Below, piece by piece: positions 28,182 to 38,025 of a stretch of DNA of 64,000 nt; within the stretch, counting starts at the first letter, position 1; the number at the start of each line of letters is the position of its first letter. The translations under genes were made by a program, and so were the position numbers. Under the pieces are notes generated by a model that saw nothing but the letters and a program-made list of their open reading frames with translations, was not told the DNA's origin and ran no database searches. The stretch lies in assembly GCF_020169335.1 (NCBI RefSeq), contig NZ_JAIEZN010000002.1, forward strand, positions 124,001-188,000, written 5' to 3'. The DNA is from Devosia aquimaris (GTDB taxonomy: Bacteria > Pseudomonadota > Alphaproteobacteria > Rhizobiales > Devosiaceae).

Positions 28182-28435
28182 ATGTTCAATGTTGGGTCAT
28201 TTGATCAGCATGTCGTTCCCAGGCTGCTTGATGCGGATCAATTGACACCCAGGATACGGCGAACGCGGTTAACCACCGATAAAGAACATACAGATCGGCA
28301 AGAATAAGTTCGTTTGGGGAAGGAATAAATATAGCAATTTATAGAGTATTCGTCGTTTTTATTTCAAATCCGATCCATTGCCGGCAAGACGGCGCCGGCC
28401 AGTATCATCAATCAATATCAAAGGCTTGGCGGCGA
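28182..28435. other. Intergenic gap between two receptor genes
   Basis: This 254-nt gap is more A/T-rich than its surroundings (for example around 28320-28370). It should hold the promoter of the globin receptor gene. I see no clear terminator for the gene at 28436 and no coding frame with family features. Confidence 0.5.
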
Positions 28436-30772
28436 TCAGCCGGCGCGACGCGACATTGGGGCTGCGCCGGCATGCCGGTAAAGGCGCACCGCGCCGGGGT
28501 TTTCACCCGCAGCCTGGATCTGTCCGGCGATGGCCTTGGCTTGGTGGGAAAGCGACTCAAGACCAGCGACGGACTGGGCCAGGCCCGCGACCATTTCAAG
28601 CTCGGCCTGGCTGCGCTGCAGCAGGCTTGAAAGGGTGCCCACATTGCCCGCGATGGCCTGCTGCATGCCCTCGAGCCCGCTGGCAGCCTCGGTCACAAGC
28701 CGCGAGCCGCCCGAAACTTCGGCGACGCTGTGTTCGATCACACCCTTGATGTCGGCCGAAGCCGAGGCCGCGGACTGCGCCAGCCGGCGCACTTCCACCG
28801 CCACGACGGCAAAACCCTTGCCCGCTTCGCCAGCGCGTGCCGCTTCCACCGAAGCATTGAGCGCCAGAAGATTGGTCTGGAAGGCAATGTCGTCGATCAA
28901 GCCGATGATAGCAGCAATCCTGGACGAGGCGGCGCCGATGCGCTGCATGGCCGCTGTTGCCTGATCCATGACCTGGCCGCTGGTTGCAGCGTTCTGCGCA
29001 ATGGCCTGCGCCTGCGTCCGGGCCTGATCGGCCAGCCCGACCTGGTCGGCCAGGCTCTGCCGGCAGTCGGCCAGGGTTTCGCCGAGGCTCCCCAGCGCGT
29101 GGCCATGTGCATCGGCCTCATTCTCGAGGCTCGCTGCGGCAGCCTCGAGCGCCGAGACGCGGGCATCTGCATCGGCCTGGCTCTCGGCCAGTGCCGCTTC
29201 AAGCGCCGCGACACGGGCGGCGATCTGCTCGGCCAGCAGGTCTAGCGCTGCCGGACCCGATGGCCCTGCGGCATCGCCCGCCTCAGGGACCACAACGCGC
29301 AACGCCTGGGCCAACCGGCCCATGCCATCATCGAGCGCCGCGAGCGCGCCATTGACGCTGCCCACCAGGCGCGCGGGCGCGCTGTCGGCCGCGTTCGGGA
29401 CAAGGCGGTGGCTGTAGTCCCCCTTGGCGATTGCCTCCATCGCCGTGACGATCTCGGCATGGACCTGCCCCAGCCGGTCGACCTGGCTGACGCGCTCGGC
29501 CAGCTGATCCTCTTCCATGGCGCGAAGGGCACGCAGCTTGCGGCCGCGGTCGCGCACCGTCGCCACCGCTTCGGCCATGAAGCCCAGTTCGTCCGCGCGC
29601 TCCAGCCCCGGCACGCGCGCATCCAGCTCATTGTCGGCAATATCGGCCATGGCTTCGGTGAGGCCAATCACCGGGCGCATGACCCGCGCGGCAAACACCA
29701 GCGCCAGCAGGGCCGACAGCGCCAGCACGATCGCGCCGGCCAGGACAATGCCGTTGCGCAGGCCAGCCAGGCTTTGCGTCACAACCTCGGGCGGCTCCAG
29801 GGCCAGCACGGCCCAGGTCTGATCACCAACGGCCAGTGGCAGGGCTGCCGCGCGGAATGGCGCCCCATCGCCCAGCACCACTTCGCCCTCGGCCGGCGTA
29901 CCGCCCAGGGCCGTCGTGACAGTAGTTGCGGCGATGGCTGTCCCGGCGTCCGGCGCCTGCGCCAGGCCGGAAAGAGCCAGCACCCGTCCCTCGCTGCCCA
30001 CCAGCAGGACCGCGCCATTGGGCGCCACGGCCTGGGCGCGCAACACCGAATGCTCGAAATAGGCCTGCGGCAGGGCAAGGGCGACAACGCCGGCCACTGC
30101 GCCATCGGCCATAACGGGGGTGGCAAGGAAAGCCATCAGCGCATCGCCGGCGGCACTATAGGGCGCAAGCCCGGCGACCTGCAGGCTGCCGCCCGGCGCC
30201 TGCGCGGCGGCCCGGACAGCGGTACCCAGCGCTGACCCGGCCCAGGGGCCGGTACCCTCGGCAAAGCCGGTGGCAAAGTCGGCGCGCTTGTCGACCGAAT
30301 AGATGGCCGTCAACGCGCTGTCGAACAGCATGATATCGGCATAGCCGCGGCCAAGGCGCTGTGCGCGCAGAGCGCCGTGCCAGCGCTGGTGGATGGCGTC
30401 ATAGGCGCTCTGGCCGGGCGCGGTATCGAGCAGATAGCGCGTCTCGGCAGAATTGGGATTGGCACTGATATAGGCGGCCTGCAACTGCTCGGTCGCATCG
30501 CCTGCGGCAGGCAGCGCCTCGGCGAATTGCGCAATGGCCAAGGCTGTGTCACTGCGCCCTGCCAGCAGCGTGAGGTCGAGCCCGGCACGATCCAGCGCGG
30601 CCGCCAGATCAACCTGGGCGGCCACGGCAACCGCAGAAAGGCGCTGCTGCGCCTGCTGCTCCACCAGGCTCTGCCCTGCCAGATAGGCCACACCGCCAAC
30701 GGCGGCGATGCCCGCCAGGGCGACACCCATGATGACGGCCGGCAGTTTGAATGACAGTTTCAGCTGACGCAC
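28436..30772 (-). CDS. Methyl-accepting chemotaxis protein, divergent signalling domain
   Basis: About 778 residues from a GTG at 30772 (GGGGAAG 8 nt upstream). A first membrane segment lies near residues 11-32. A periplasmic sensor of about 310 residues follows, then a second membrane segment ([19 protein letters not shown]) and HAMP ([25 protein letters not shown]). The sensor shares [21 protein letters not shown] and FLATPV with the receptor at 38026, so they are paralogues. The cytoplasmic part has an Ala-rich coiled coil ([20 protein letters not shown]), then the normal tip ([18 protein letters not shown]). It ends [10 protein letters not shown] with no docking pentapeptide, unlike most neighbours. 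Confidence 0.9.
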   Translation of the reverse strand: MRQLKLSFKLPAVIMGVALAGIAAVGGVAYLAGQSLVEQQAQQRLSAVAVAAQVDLAAALDRAGLDLTLLAGRSDTALAIAQFAEALPAAGDATEQLQAAYISANPNSAETRYLLDTAPGQSAYDAIHQRWHGALRAQRLGRGYADIMLFDSALTAIYSVDKRADFATGFAEGTGPWAGSALGTAVRAAAQAPGGSLQVAGLAPYSAAGDALMAFLATPVMADGAVAGVVALALPQAYFEHSVLRAQAVAPNGAVLLVGSEGRVLALSGLAQAPDAGTAIAATTVTTALGGTPAEGEVVLGDGAPFRAAALPLAVGDQTWAVLALEPPEVVTQSLAGLRNGIVLAGAIVLALSALLALVFAARVMRPVIGLTEAMADIADNELDARVPGLERADELGFMAEAVATVRDRGRKLRALRAMEEDQLAERVSQVDRLGQVHAEIVTAMEAIAKGDYSHRLVPNAADSAPARLVGSVNGALAALDDGMGRLAQALRVVVPEAGDAAGPSGPAALDLLAEQIAARVAALEAALAESQADADARVSALEAAAASLENEADAHGHALGSLGETLADCRQSLADQVGLADQARTQAQAIAQNAATSGQVMDQATAAMQRIGAASSRIAAIIGLIDDIAFQTNLLALNASVEAARAGEAGKGFAVVAVEVRRLAQSAASASADIKGVIEHSVAEVSGGSRLVTEAASGLEGMQQAIAGNVGTLSSLLQRSQAELEMVAGLAQSVAGLESLSHQAKAIAGQIQAAGENPGAVRLYRHAGAAPMSRRAG

Positions 30773-30925
30773 TTCACAACTTCCCCAATACGGCCCGGCC
30801 GGCGCTACAACGAGCAGCCTGGGCCAGGTCCGTGCCGGCACACGCCCCCGGGCGACCGACACGGCTCCACAGTGCCGGGCGCCGCTTAAGTCCAGGTTAA
30901 GTATGATTGCGGCAGCGCCGATCAG

Positions 30926-30954
30926 CAAAAAGGGGCGCCGCAAGCGGCGCCCCT
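30926..30954 (-). terminator. Rho-independent terminator after receptor gene 30983
   Basis: A perfect 10-bp stem (30931-30940 with 30945-30954, 4-nt loop) leads into a T tract on the minus strand, 29 nt after the stop. Confidence 0.88.
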
Positions 30955-30982
30955 CTGCAAGGGTCTGTGCGATGAACGGGCG

Positions 30983-33019
30983 CTAGAACTCGTTCCAGTC
31001 GGCCGAAATCGCCGCATTGCCCTGGCTGAGATATTGCGCGGCGGCAGCCTTCTGGCGCGACGGCTGCGGCGCGGGCGCACTGCGCTTGGCTGCGCGCGGC
31101 GCGGCAACACCAGACACCGGGGCCGAATGGGTGGTGAACACGGCCACGATCTGGTCGAGCTCGCCGGTCTGCCCTTCGGTCTGTTCGATGGCCGCGTTGG
31201 TCTCTTCCACCAGCGCCGCATTGTGCTGGGTCATCTCGTCCATCTGCCGCACGGCGACATTGACCTCTTCGATGGCCGAGGCCTGTTCGCGGCTCTCGCG
31301 GGCGATGCCTTCCATCAGCGCGTTGTTCTCGCGGGCGGCCTCGAGCATCTTGCTCAGGCGGGCAGCAGCATCGGACACCAGGCGCGAACCCATGGTCACT
31401 TCGGTCGCGCTCTGTTCGATCAGCAGCTTGACGTCAGCCGAGGCCGAGGCAGCGGACTGCGCCAGGCGGCGGACTTCCACGGCCACCACGGCAAAGCCCT
31501 TGCCGGCATCGCCAGCACGCGCGGCTTCCACCGAGGCGTTCAGCGCCAGCAAATTGGTCTGGAAGGCGATGTCATCGATCATGCCGATGATGTTGGAGAT
31601 CTTGGCCGAGCTGGCCTCGATGGCCGACATGGCCTCATTGGCCTTCTGCATCACCTGGCCGCTCTCTTCAGCGGTGCGGGTGACTTCGCTGGCATTGACG
31701 CTGGCGTCGCGGGCGCGCTCGGCGTTCTGCAACACCGTGCCGGCCAGCTGTTCCATGGTCGCCGAGGTTTCTTCGATGGTCGCAGCCTGCTTGGTGGTGC
31801 GTTCGGAGAGGTCGTTGGCGCCGGCCAGGATCTCGCCGGTCGCGGTGCGCAACGTCTGCGACGTGGTCTTGAGACGTTCCACCACATCGCTCAACCGGTC
31901 GGCCACCGCATTGGTATCGGCCTGCAGATCAGCAAAGGCACCCTGGAACCGGCCCTCGACGCGTTCGGTCAGGTCGGTATTGGCCAATGCCTTGAGCACG
32001 CGGCCGGTTTCGCTGAGGCCGGTTTCCACGGTCTGCACCAGGCTGTTGACGCTGTTGGCCAGGCCATTGAGTTCCGGATCGGGGAATTCGGCATCCACGC
32101 GCCGGCTGAAGTCGCCGGCAATGGCCGAATCCACCACGGCGCCGAACGCCCCCTGCAGCTCGCTCATCATGGTGCGGCGCTGCTGCTCATCGGCGATGAT
32201 GCGGGCGGCTTCCGCCTCGGTCATCTGGCTGACCTTGAGGCCCTGTTCGCGGAACACGCCCACGGCGCGCACCATGTTGCCGATTTCGTCGCGGCGATCC
32301 TCGCCTTCCAGCTCGATGTCGAAATCGTTCTGCGCCAGGCGTTCCATATTGGTGGTGAGCTTGGCAACGGGACGGCTGATGGACCGGGCAATCAGGCCAC
32401 CGAGCACCAGCACCACGGCCATCACGCCCAGGGTAATCACCGCACTGGTCAGCGCCGCCTGCCAGAAGATGGCTTCGACCTGGGTCAGCAGCACGCCCGA
32501 GGCAATGGTCCAGCCCCAGGGTTCGAAGGCCTTGGCAAAGGTCACCTTGTCCTTGGACACGCCATCCTTGTCCTTGAAGGCATAGTCCACGAAATAGCTG
32601 CCGGCAGCCTTGGCGCCGTCGATCATCTCTTCCATGTAGCGCTTGCCGGTAATGTCGGTGGTGTCGCGCCGGTTCGAGCCCTCTTTTTCGGGCTGATAGC
32701 CGTGCATGATATTGTTGTAGTTGAAGTCGTCGATGAACAGATAGCCGCCGTCGCCATACTGCATGTGACGCAGCGTCTCCTTGGCGGCGGTCTGGGCGGC
32801 CTCGGTGGTCATGGTGCCAGCCTGCGCCTGATCGTAATAGTCCTGCACGATTGACACGCCGGATTCGACCACGGACTGGAGCTCGGTCCGCTTGAAATCA
32901 CCCAGGTTCTCGCGCAGCGACATCAGCTGATAGGCGACCACGCCGGCAAAGCCGAGCGCGAAAACCAGCAGCAGGCTGTAGAGCCGACGTGCAATTGAAC
33001 CGGTAAAGAGGCGTAGCAT
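30983..33019 (-). CDS. Methyl-accepting chemotaxis protein, single-cache sensor
   Basis: 678 residues with membrane segments at about 13-32 and 187-210. The periplasmic domain between them fits a single cache (sCache_2) fold: TLRHMQYGDGGYLFIDDF, MHGYQPEKEGSNR, GSYFVDYAF and PWGWTIASGV. Such domains often bind organic acids, but the ligand here is unknown. HAMP is followed by two further HAMP-like units (AGDFSRRVDAEFPD and LANTDLTERVEGRF), then the signalling hairpin with the standard tip. It ends DWNEF. The ATG at 33019 has AGGAG 8 nt upstream. Own terminator follows. Confidence 0.93.
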   Translation of the reverse strand: MLRLFTGSIARRLYSLLLVFALGFAGVVAYQLMSLRENLGDFKRTELQSVVESGVSIVQDYYDQAQAGTMTTEAAQTAAKETLRHMQYGDGGYLFIDDFNYNNIMHGYQPEKEGSNRRDTTDITGKRYMEEMIDGAKAAGSYFVDYAFKDKDGVSKDKVTFAKAFEPWGWTIASGVLLTQVEAIFWQAALTSAVITLGVMAVVLVLGGLIARSISRPVAKLTTNMERLAQNDFDIELEGEDRRDEIGNMVRAVGVFREQGLKVSQMTEAEAARIIADEQQRRTMMSELQGAFGAVVDSAIAGDFSRRVDAEFPDPELNGLANSVNSLVQTVETGLSETGRVLKALANTDLTERVEGRFQGAFADLQADTNAVADRLSDVVERLKTTSQTLRTATGEILAGANDLSERTTKQAATIEETSATMEQLAGTVLQNAERARDASVNASEVTRTAEESGQVMQKANEAMSAIEASSAKISNIIGMIDDIAFQTNLLALNASVEAARAGDAGKGFAVVAVEVRRLAQSAASASADVKLLIEQSATEVTMGSRLVSDAAARLSKMLEAARENNALMEGIARESREQASAIEEVNVAVRQMDEMTQHNAALVEETNAAIEQTEGQTGELDQIVAVFTTHSAPVSGVAAPRAAKRSAPAPQPSRQKAAAAQYLSQGNAAISADWNEF

Positions 33020-33417
33020 TCCAGGACTCCTGTCTGGTCAGTTTGACCACCGGCCGGGCCCACAGATGAGGCTTTGCTTGCCGGCTATTGTAGTCTGACG
33101 ACCATTCACATTGGCGCCGGGCCGGCCTTCTGCCGTCCCGGAGGTTTCTTTTGGAGCCTGAATGAAATATTCGTGCCCCCAATGGAATTTGTATTCAAAG
33201 GCAGTTAATGGCTCGTGAATTGTTCCGCGCCGAGACGGTCTGCGCGCCCAGCACAAATCCCGCCTGTGCACAAAGTGTCGGCTGATCAAGGACTTGCCTG
33301 AGCTCGCCACCAGCAGGATTTTTTGGCCCCGGCCATGGGGAGGCACGGCGCATTGGCGCAGCAAAAAGGGGCGCCCTCCCGGACGCCCCTTTTGCGCTGT
33401 TGCAGACAGAAGTTGCG
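33020..33417. other. 398-nt intergenic region between receptor genes
   Basis: It contains the terminator of the gene at 33418 (33363-33393) and, nearer 33020, presumably the promoter of the single-cache receptor. The stretch about 33165-33230 is relatively A/T-rich. I see no convincing coding frame or RNA gene in it. Confidence 0.5.
33363..33393 (-). terminator. Rho-independent terminator after receptor gene 33418
   Basis: Ten complementary bases (33364-33373 with 33384-33393) around a CCCTCCCGGA loop, with A/T runs on both sides so that it could act in either direction. It lies 25 nt after the stop. Confidence 0.85.
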
Positions 33418-35490
33418 CTAGAACTCGTTCCAGTCCGTCGAAATGGCCGCATTGCCCTGCGCAAGATAGCTGCGCGCCGCCGTCGCGGTTGCTGGTGCCT
33501 TTGGCTTTGCCTGGGGCGCCCGTGCAATTGCTGGGGCCGAAGCCGTGTCGCCGGCCAGCGTAAAGACATCGACCACGCGGTCGAGCTCGCTCGCCTGGGC
33601 CTCGGTCTGCTCGATGGCCGCATTGGTCTGTTCCACCAGCGCCGCATTGTGCTGTGTCATCTCGTCCAGCGTGCGCACGGCCACGGACACTTCGTCGATG
33701 GCCACGGCCTGGCTGCGGCTGGCGGCGGCGATGCGGTGCATCATGGCCGCGTTTTCATCGATGGCCGACAGCATGCCCACCAATTGCTCGGCAGCGCTCG
33801 AGACCAGGCGCGTTCCGCCCTGCACTTCCATGGCCGACTGCTCGATCAGTGTCTTGACGTCGGCCGAAGCCGATGCGGCCGACTGGGCCAGGCGCCGCAC
33901 TTCCACGGCCACCACGGCAAAACCGGCGCCCGCATCGCCCGCCCGCGCCGCTTCCACCGAGGCGTTCAGCGCCAGCAGATTGGTCTGGAAGGCAATGTCG
34001 TCGATCAGCCCGATGATGTTGGAGATCTTGGCCGAGCTGGCCGTGATCCGCTCCATGGCCGCATTGGCCTCGTTCATGGTGACGCCGCTCTGGGCCGCAT
34101 TGCCCGACACCATCTGCGCCTGGCTGCTCGCCGACTCGGCCATTTCGGCATTGCTCGAGACCGTGCCCGCCAGTTGCTCCATGGTGGCCGAGGTTTCTTC
34201 GATGGTTGCCGCCTGCTTGGTCGTGCGTTCGGCCAGATCGTTGATGCCCGAGAGGATTTCGCCCGTCGCCTGCTTGAGCGAACCCGAAATCTGCTTGGCA
34301 TTGCTGACCACATCTGTCAGCCGGTCGGTGACGGCATTGGTGTCTTCGGCCAGCCGGGCAAAGGCGCCCTGATAGCTGCCGGTCATGCGCTGGCGCAGAT
34401 CGGTATCGGCCAGCGCCGCCAGCACCTGCCCGGTCTCGGACAGGCCACGGTCGACCGTTTCGACCAGCTGGTTGACGCTTTGCGCCAGTGAATTGAGCTC
34501 GGGATCGGGAAACTGGGCATGGACGCGCTTGGAAAAGTCGCCGGAAATGGCGGCATCGACCACTTCGCCAAAGGCGGCCTGCAAGGTCACCATCATGTCG
34601 GTGCGCTCCTCGCGGCGGCGCAGCTCGGCCTGCTTTTCCTCATCGGTCATCTGCACCAGGGTCAGGCCCCGGGTGCGGAACACTTCAACGGCGCGGGCCA
34701 TGTCGCCCACCTCATTGCCGCGATCGAGATAGTCGATCCTGGCGTCATAATCGCCATCGGCCACCTGCTTCATCACCTTGGCCAGGCGCGGCACCGGCGC
34801 CATCATCATCCGCGACAGCAACAGGCCCAGTCCGCCAAGCACCACCAGCACCGCAGCGCCCACCATGAGCAGCAGTTGCACCGTGCTCTGGATGCGCGCC
34901 TCGATCTCGGCGCGGTCGATGCCCACAAAGATGATGCCGACGGGCGTGCCGCCCTGGTCCACGATGGGCTGATAGGCCGTGTAATAGGGGCGGCCCACGA
35001 TCTTGGCCTCGCCATAATAGACCTTGCCTTCCATCATCGAGCGGTAGGCGGCGCTGTCCTTGCCCAGCATGGTGCCGACAATGCGCACACCGTCCGCCCC
35101 GACGATGGTGGTCGTCATGCGCACGAAATCCTGGTCTGCCTCGCTCCAGCCGAACAGCGTTGCAGCCTCGCCGGTGACCCGCTTGATCGAATCCACCAGC
35201 TCGTCATTGGTGAACTGCTTGGGCATGGCCCAGGTGCGGATGGCGGCGATGCCGCCGGTGTCCGTCCATTCCACCTCGGCACCGGGCAGGCTCGACTGAA
35301 GCACCGTCGCCGCAGTCTTGAGATTGGTATCCTGCTGCTTGATCGCGTCGTTGCGCGAACTCTCGCTCAGGTTGAGATACAGCGCCAGCGTCACCACCGA
35401 GACCGAGACAATGACGGCCGAGATAACCAGTGCGGCGATCATCGTCGTCAGCTTGATACTACCCACAACGGCAGCGATTCGACTGGCCAT
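33418..35490 (-). CDS. Methyl-accepting chemotaxis protein, Cache_3-Cache_2-type sensor (copy A)
   Basis: 690 residues. Membrane segments are at about 17-38 and 207-230, with a periplasmic sensor between them: AATVLQSSLPG, EVEWTDTGGIAAIRTW, YYGEAKIVGRPYYTAYQPI and VGIIFVGID. The same layout is seen in the neighbour at 35798, so the two are paralogues of Cache_3-Cache_2 type. The first HAMP is followed by two more HAMP-like units (SGDFSKRVHAQFPD, LADTDLRQRMTGSY). The signalling tip is standard and the protein ends DWNEF. The ATG has GGAG 8 nt upstream. Ligand unknown. Confidence 0.93.
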   Translation of the reverse strand: MASRIAAVVGSIKLTTMIAALVISAVIVSVSVVTLALYLNLSESSRNDAIKQQDTNLKTAATVLQSSLPGAEVEWTDTGGIAAIRTWAMPKQFTNDELVDSIKRVTGEAATLFGWSEADQDFVRMTTTIVGADGVRIVGTMLGKDSAAYRSMMEGKVYYGEAKIVGRPYYTAYQPIVDQGGTPVGIIFVGIDRAEIEARIQSTVQLLLMVGAAVLVVLGGLGLLLSRMMMAPVPRLAKVMKQVADGDYDARIDYLDRGNEVGDMARAVEVFRTRGLTLVQMTDEEKQAELRRREERTDMMVTLQAAFGEVVDAAISGDFSKRVHAQFPDPELNSLAQSVNQLVETVDRGLSETGQVLAALADTDLRQRMTGSYQGAFARLAEDTNAVTDRLTDVVSNAKQISGSLKQATGEILSGINDLAERTTKQAATIEETSATMEQLAGTVSSNAEMAESASSQAQMVSGNAAQSGVTMNEANAAMERITASSAKISNIIGLIDDIAFQTNLLALNASVEAARAGDAGAGFAVVAVEVRRLAQSAASASADVKTLIEQSAMEVQGGTRLVSSAAEQLVGMLSAIDENAAMMHRIAAASRSQAVAIDEVSVAVRTLDEMTQHNAALVEQTNAAIEQTEAQASELDRVVDVFTLAGDTASAPAIARAPQAKPKAPATATAARSYLAQGNAAISTDWNEF

Positions 35491-35797
35491 GCAATCACTC
35501 CAGGATCATCCGCCAGGCACAACAAACCCGGCAATCAACCAAAAAAGTAACAGCAGTATCTTAAGCGAGTATTGACCTTGTTTTTCGGCAAGAAGAGCCA
35601 GAGAAATTGTCAATACTCACAAAAATGTAAGAAAAATCAAAAGGATAGACTAGAAGATAGATTGCTCGACAGGATTGAAAGACCAAGCGACCGATGGGCC
35701 GAGCCTGGTCATGGGCGCGTTGGCGGCGCCTTTCAGACGGCAAAAAGGGGCGTCCGTGGGACGCCCCTTGCTCATGCAGGAAAGGACCTGACTGGCA
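35491..35797. other. Intergenic region between receptor genes
   Basis: A 307-nt gap holding the hairpin at 35742-35769 and, near 35550-35670, an A/T-rich stretch that probably includes the promoter of the receptor gene at 33418. No gene is recognised. Confidence 0.5.
35742..35769 (-). terminator. Rho-independent terminator after receptor gene 35798
   Basis: An 11-bp stem (35745-35755 with 35759-35769, 3-nt loop) is followed on the minus strand by TTTTTG. It lies 29 nt after the stop of the receptor gene. Confidence 0.85.
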
Positions 35798-37855
35798 CTA
35801 GAACGCGGTCCAGTCACTGTCGAGGGCGGCATTGCCATGGCTCATGGGCACAGGCTTGCGGACCGCGGCAGACGCCGGCCGGGCCGCCTGCAGCGGCGCC
35901 CGCCTGGTCGCCGCACGCTCATCGGCAACGGCAAAGACATCAACGATCAGGTCAAGCGCCGTTGCCTGGCTTTCGGTCTGCTCGATGGCCGCATTGATCT
36001 CTTCGACCAGCGCCGCATTGTGCTGGGTCATCTCATCCATGGTGCGCACGGCAATCGACACCTGGTCGATGGCGCCGGCCTGCTCGCGGCTGTCGGTGGC
36101 GATGCCGCGCATCAGCTCGCTTGAACTGCGCGAGGCGTCGAGCACAGCTTCGATCTTGCCGGCCGCATCGCCCACCAGCGCTGTGCCGCCGCGCACTTCG
36201 CTGGCACTCTGCTCGATGAGCAGCTTGACCTCGCTGGAGGCATTGGCAGCCGATTGCGCCAGACGCCGCACCTCGACCGCCACCACGGCAAAGCCCTTGC
36301 CGGCGTCGCCGGCACGCGCTGCTTCCACCGAGGCATTGAGCGCCAGCAGATTGGTCTGGAAGGCGATGTCGTCAATCAAGCCGATGATATTGGAGATCTT
36401 GCCCGAGGAGTCCGAAATCCGGCTCATCGCCAGGGTCGCCTGCTCCATCACCTGGCCGCCTTCTTCGGCCGCCTGCATGACGGTGGCGGCCACAGAGCTG
36501 GCCTTGCCGGCCTGCTCGGCATTGCGCATCACCGTGCGGGCCAGCTCTTCCATGGCCGCCGAGGTCTCTTCGATGGTCGCGGCCTGCCGTGTGGTGCGCT
36601 CGCTGAGGTCATTGGCGCCGCTGAGGATTTCGCCGGTCGCGGTCTTGAGCGTTCCAGAAGTGTCGCGCAGCTGCCCCACCACTTCGGACAGCTTGTCAGC
36701 CACCGCATTGATGTCGCTTTGCAGCGTGGCAAAGGCGCCTTCGTAGTCGCCTTCCATGCGCTGGCGCAGATCGGTATTGGCCAGGGCCCCCAGCACCGCG
36801 CCGATGCCGGTCACGCCGCGGTTGAAATTGGCCACCAGCGCATTGATGCTGCGGGCCAGGGCATTGAGCTCGGCATCAGGGAATTCGGTGTCGACCTGGC
36901 GCGTGAAATCGCCCGCGGCCGCCGCATCCACCACCTGACCGAAGGCGGACTGCAGCTCGGTCATCATCTGCTGGCGCGCGTCGCGATCGGCAATGATGCG
37001 CGCGGCCTCGGCCTCGGTCATTTCGCTGACGCGCAGCCCGTTGGCGCGGAACACGTCCACCGCACGCGCCATGGCGCCCAGCTCGTTCCCCCGGTTGAGA
37101 TAGGGCACTTCGGTATCGAACTTGCCTTCGGCAATGGCATCCATGGCCTTGGCAATGCGCGGGATGGGCCGGGTGATCAGGCGCGTCGCCACCAGGCTGA
37201 TGGTGCCCAGGACCAGCAGCAGCACCAGCCCCAGCAACGCGGTGGAACCCAGCGTCGCGTCGGCGGCCGTTTCGGCGATCTTGGCATCGCTGCCCACAAA
37301 GAACGCACCGATCAGCTCGCCCTTGAGATTGCTCATCGGCTGGAAGGCGCCAAAAAAGCGCGTGCCCTGCATGGTCACATCGCCGAAATAGGGCTGGCCC
37401 TGGGTAAGCGCAGCATGTTCGGGCGATGCGGGATCGAGCGCAAAGTCGATGATGCGCTTGCCGTCGTCACCTTCAAAACTGGTGGATTTGGCGATGAACT
37501 GGCCGCTGGCCGGATCCAGCCCGAAGATGGCGGCAGCGCCCTTCGTGATATGCGTGACCGAATCGATGGCCGCGGTGTCATGGAAGAAGGGCAGCGAATA
37601 GGCCTGCAGCGCTGCGATGCTGCCGTCCTCGGCCCAGGTGAGGACCGCGCCGGACAGGCGCTTCTCCAGGATCGTGCCCGCCACCTGCAGATTGGCCACC
37701 TGCTGATCGACCGACTGGCGGATGGCCTGGCGCCGCAGATCAAGATAGCCACTCACCGAATAGGCAATGATCGTGACCATGATGCCGCCCAGCACCAGCC
37801 CGGCAATTGCCGTGGTCAGCTTGATATTACCCCAGAATCCTGATGTCGCCCTCAT
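35798..37855 (-). CDS. Methyl-accepting chemotaxis protein, Cache_3-Cache_2-type sensor (copy B)
   Basis: 685 residues from the ATG at 37855 (GGGGGAG 8 nt upstream); the open frame to 38002 has no family match. The sensor parallels that at 33418: [47 protein letters not shown] and IGAFFVGSD. Sequence identity between the two sensors is low enough to suggest different ligands. HAMP and two extra HAMP-like units precede the standard tip. The C-terminus is DWTAF, a variant of the docking pentapeptide in which the acidic fourth residue is Ala. Confidence 0.93.
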   Translation of the reverse strand: MRATSGFWGNIKLTTAIAGLVLGGIMVTIIAYSVSGYLDLRRQAIRQSVDQQVANLQVAGTILEKRLSGAVLTWAEDGSIAALQAYSLPFFHDTAAIDSVTHITKGAAAIFGLDPASGQFIAKSTSFEGDDGKRIIDFALDPASPEHAALTQGQPYFGDVTMQGTRFFGAFQPMSNLKGELIGAFFVGSDAKIAETAADATLGSTALLGLVLLLVLGTISLVATRLITRPIPRIAKAMDAIAEGKFDTEVPYLNRGNELGAMARAVDVFRANGLRVSEMTEAEAARIIADRDARQQMMTELQSAFGQVVDAAAAGDFTRQVDTEFPDAELNALARSINALVANFNRGVTGIGAVLGALANTDLRQRMEGDYEGAFATLQSDINAVADKLSEVVGQLRDTSGTLKTATGEILSGANDLSERTTRQAATIEETSAAMEELARTVMRNAEQAGKASSVAATVMQAAEEGGQVMEQATLAMSRISDSSGKISNIIGLIDDIAFQTNLLALNASVEAARAGDAGKGFAVVAVEVRRLAQSAANASSEVKLLIEQSASEVRGGTALVGDAAGKIEAVLDASRSSSELMRGIATDSREQAGAIDQVSIAVRTMDEMTQHNAALVEEINAAIEQTESQATALDLIVDVFAVADERAATRRAPLQAARPASAAVRKPVPMSHGNAALDSDWTAF

Positions 37856-37965
37856 CCCGCGCACTCCCCCAATGCCGAATAGCCATAAACTTGTATGGTA
37901 GAAACGGGATAGCGCACTGCCCGTTAACATCGCGTTGCCGAACGGCACTAAACTGCTATCGCACA

Positions 37966-37993
37966 ACAAAACGGGGCCTTTCGGCCCCGTTTC
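37966..37993 (-). terminator. Rho-independent terminator after receptor gene 38026
   Basis: A 10-bp stem (37969-37978 with 37983-37992, TTTC loop) lies 33 nt after the stop, followed on the minus strand by TTTTGTTG. Confidence 0.87.
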
Positions 37994-38025
37994 AATCAGC
38001 ATCTGTATGGGCGCATAGCGCCGGA

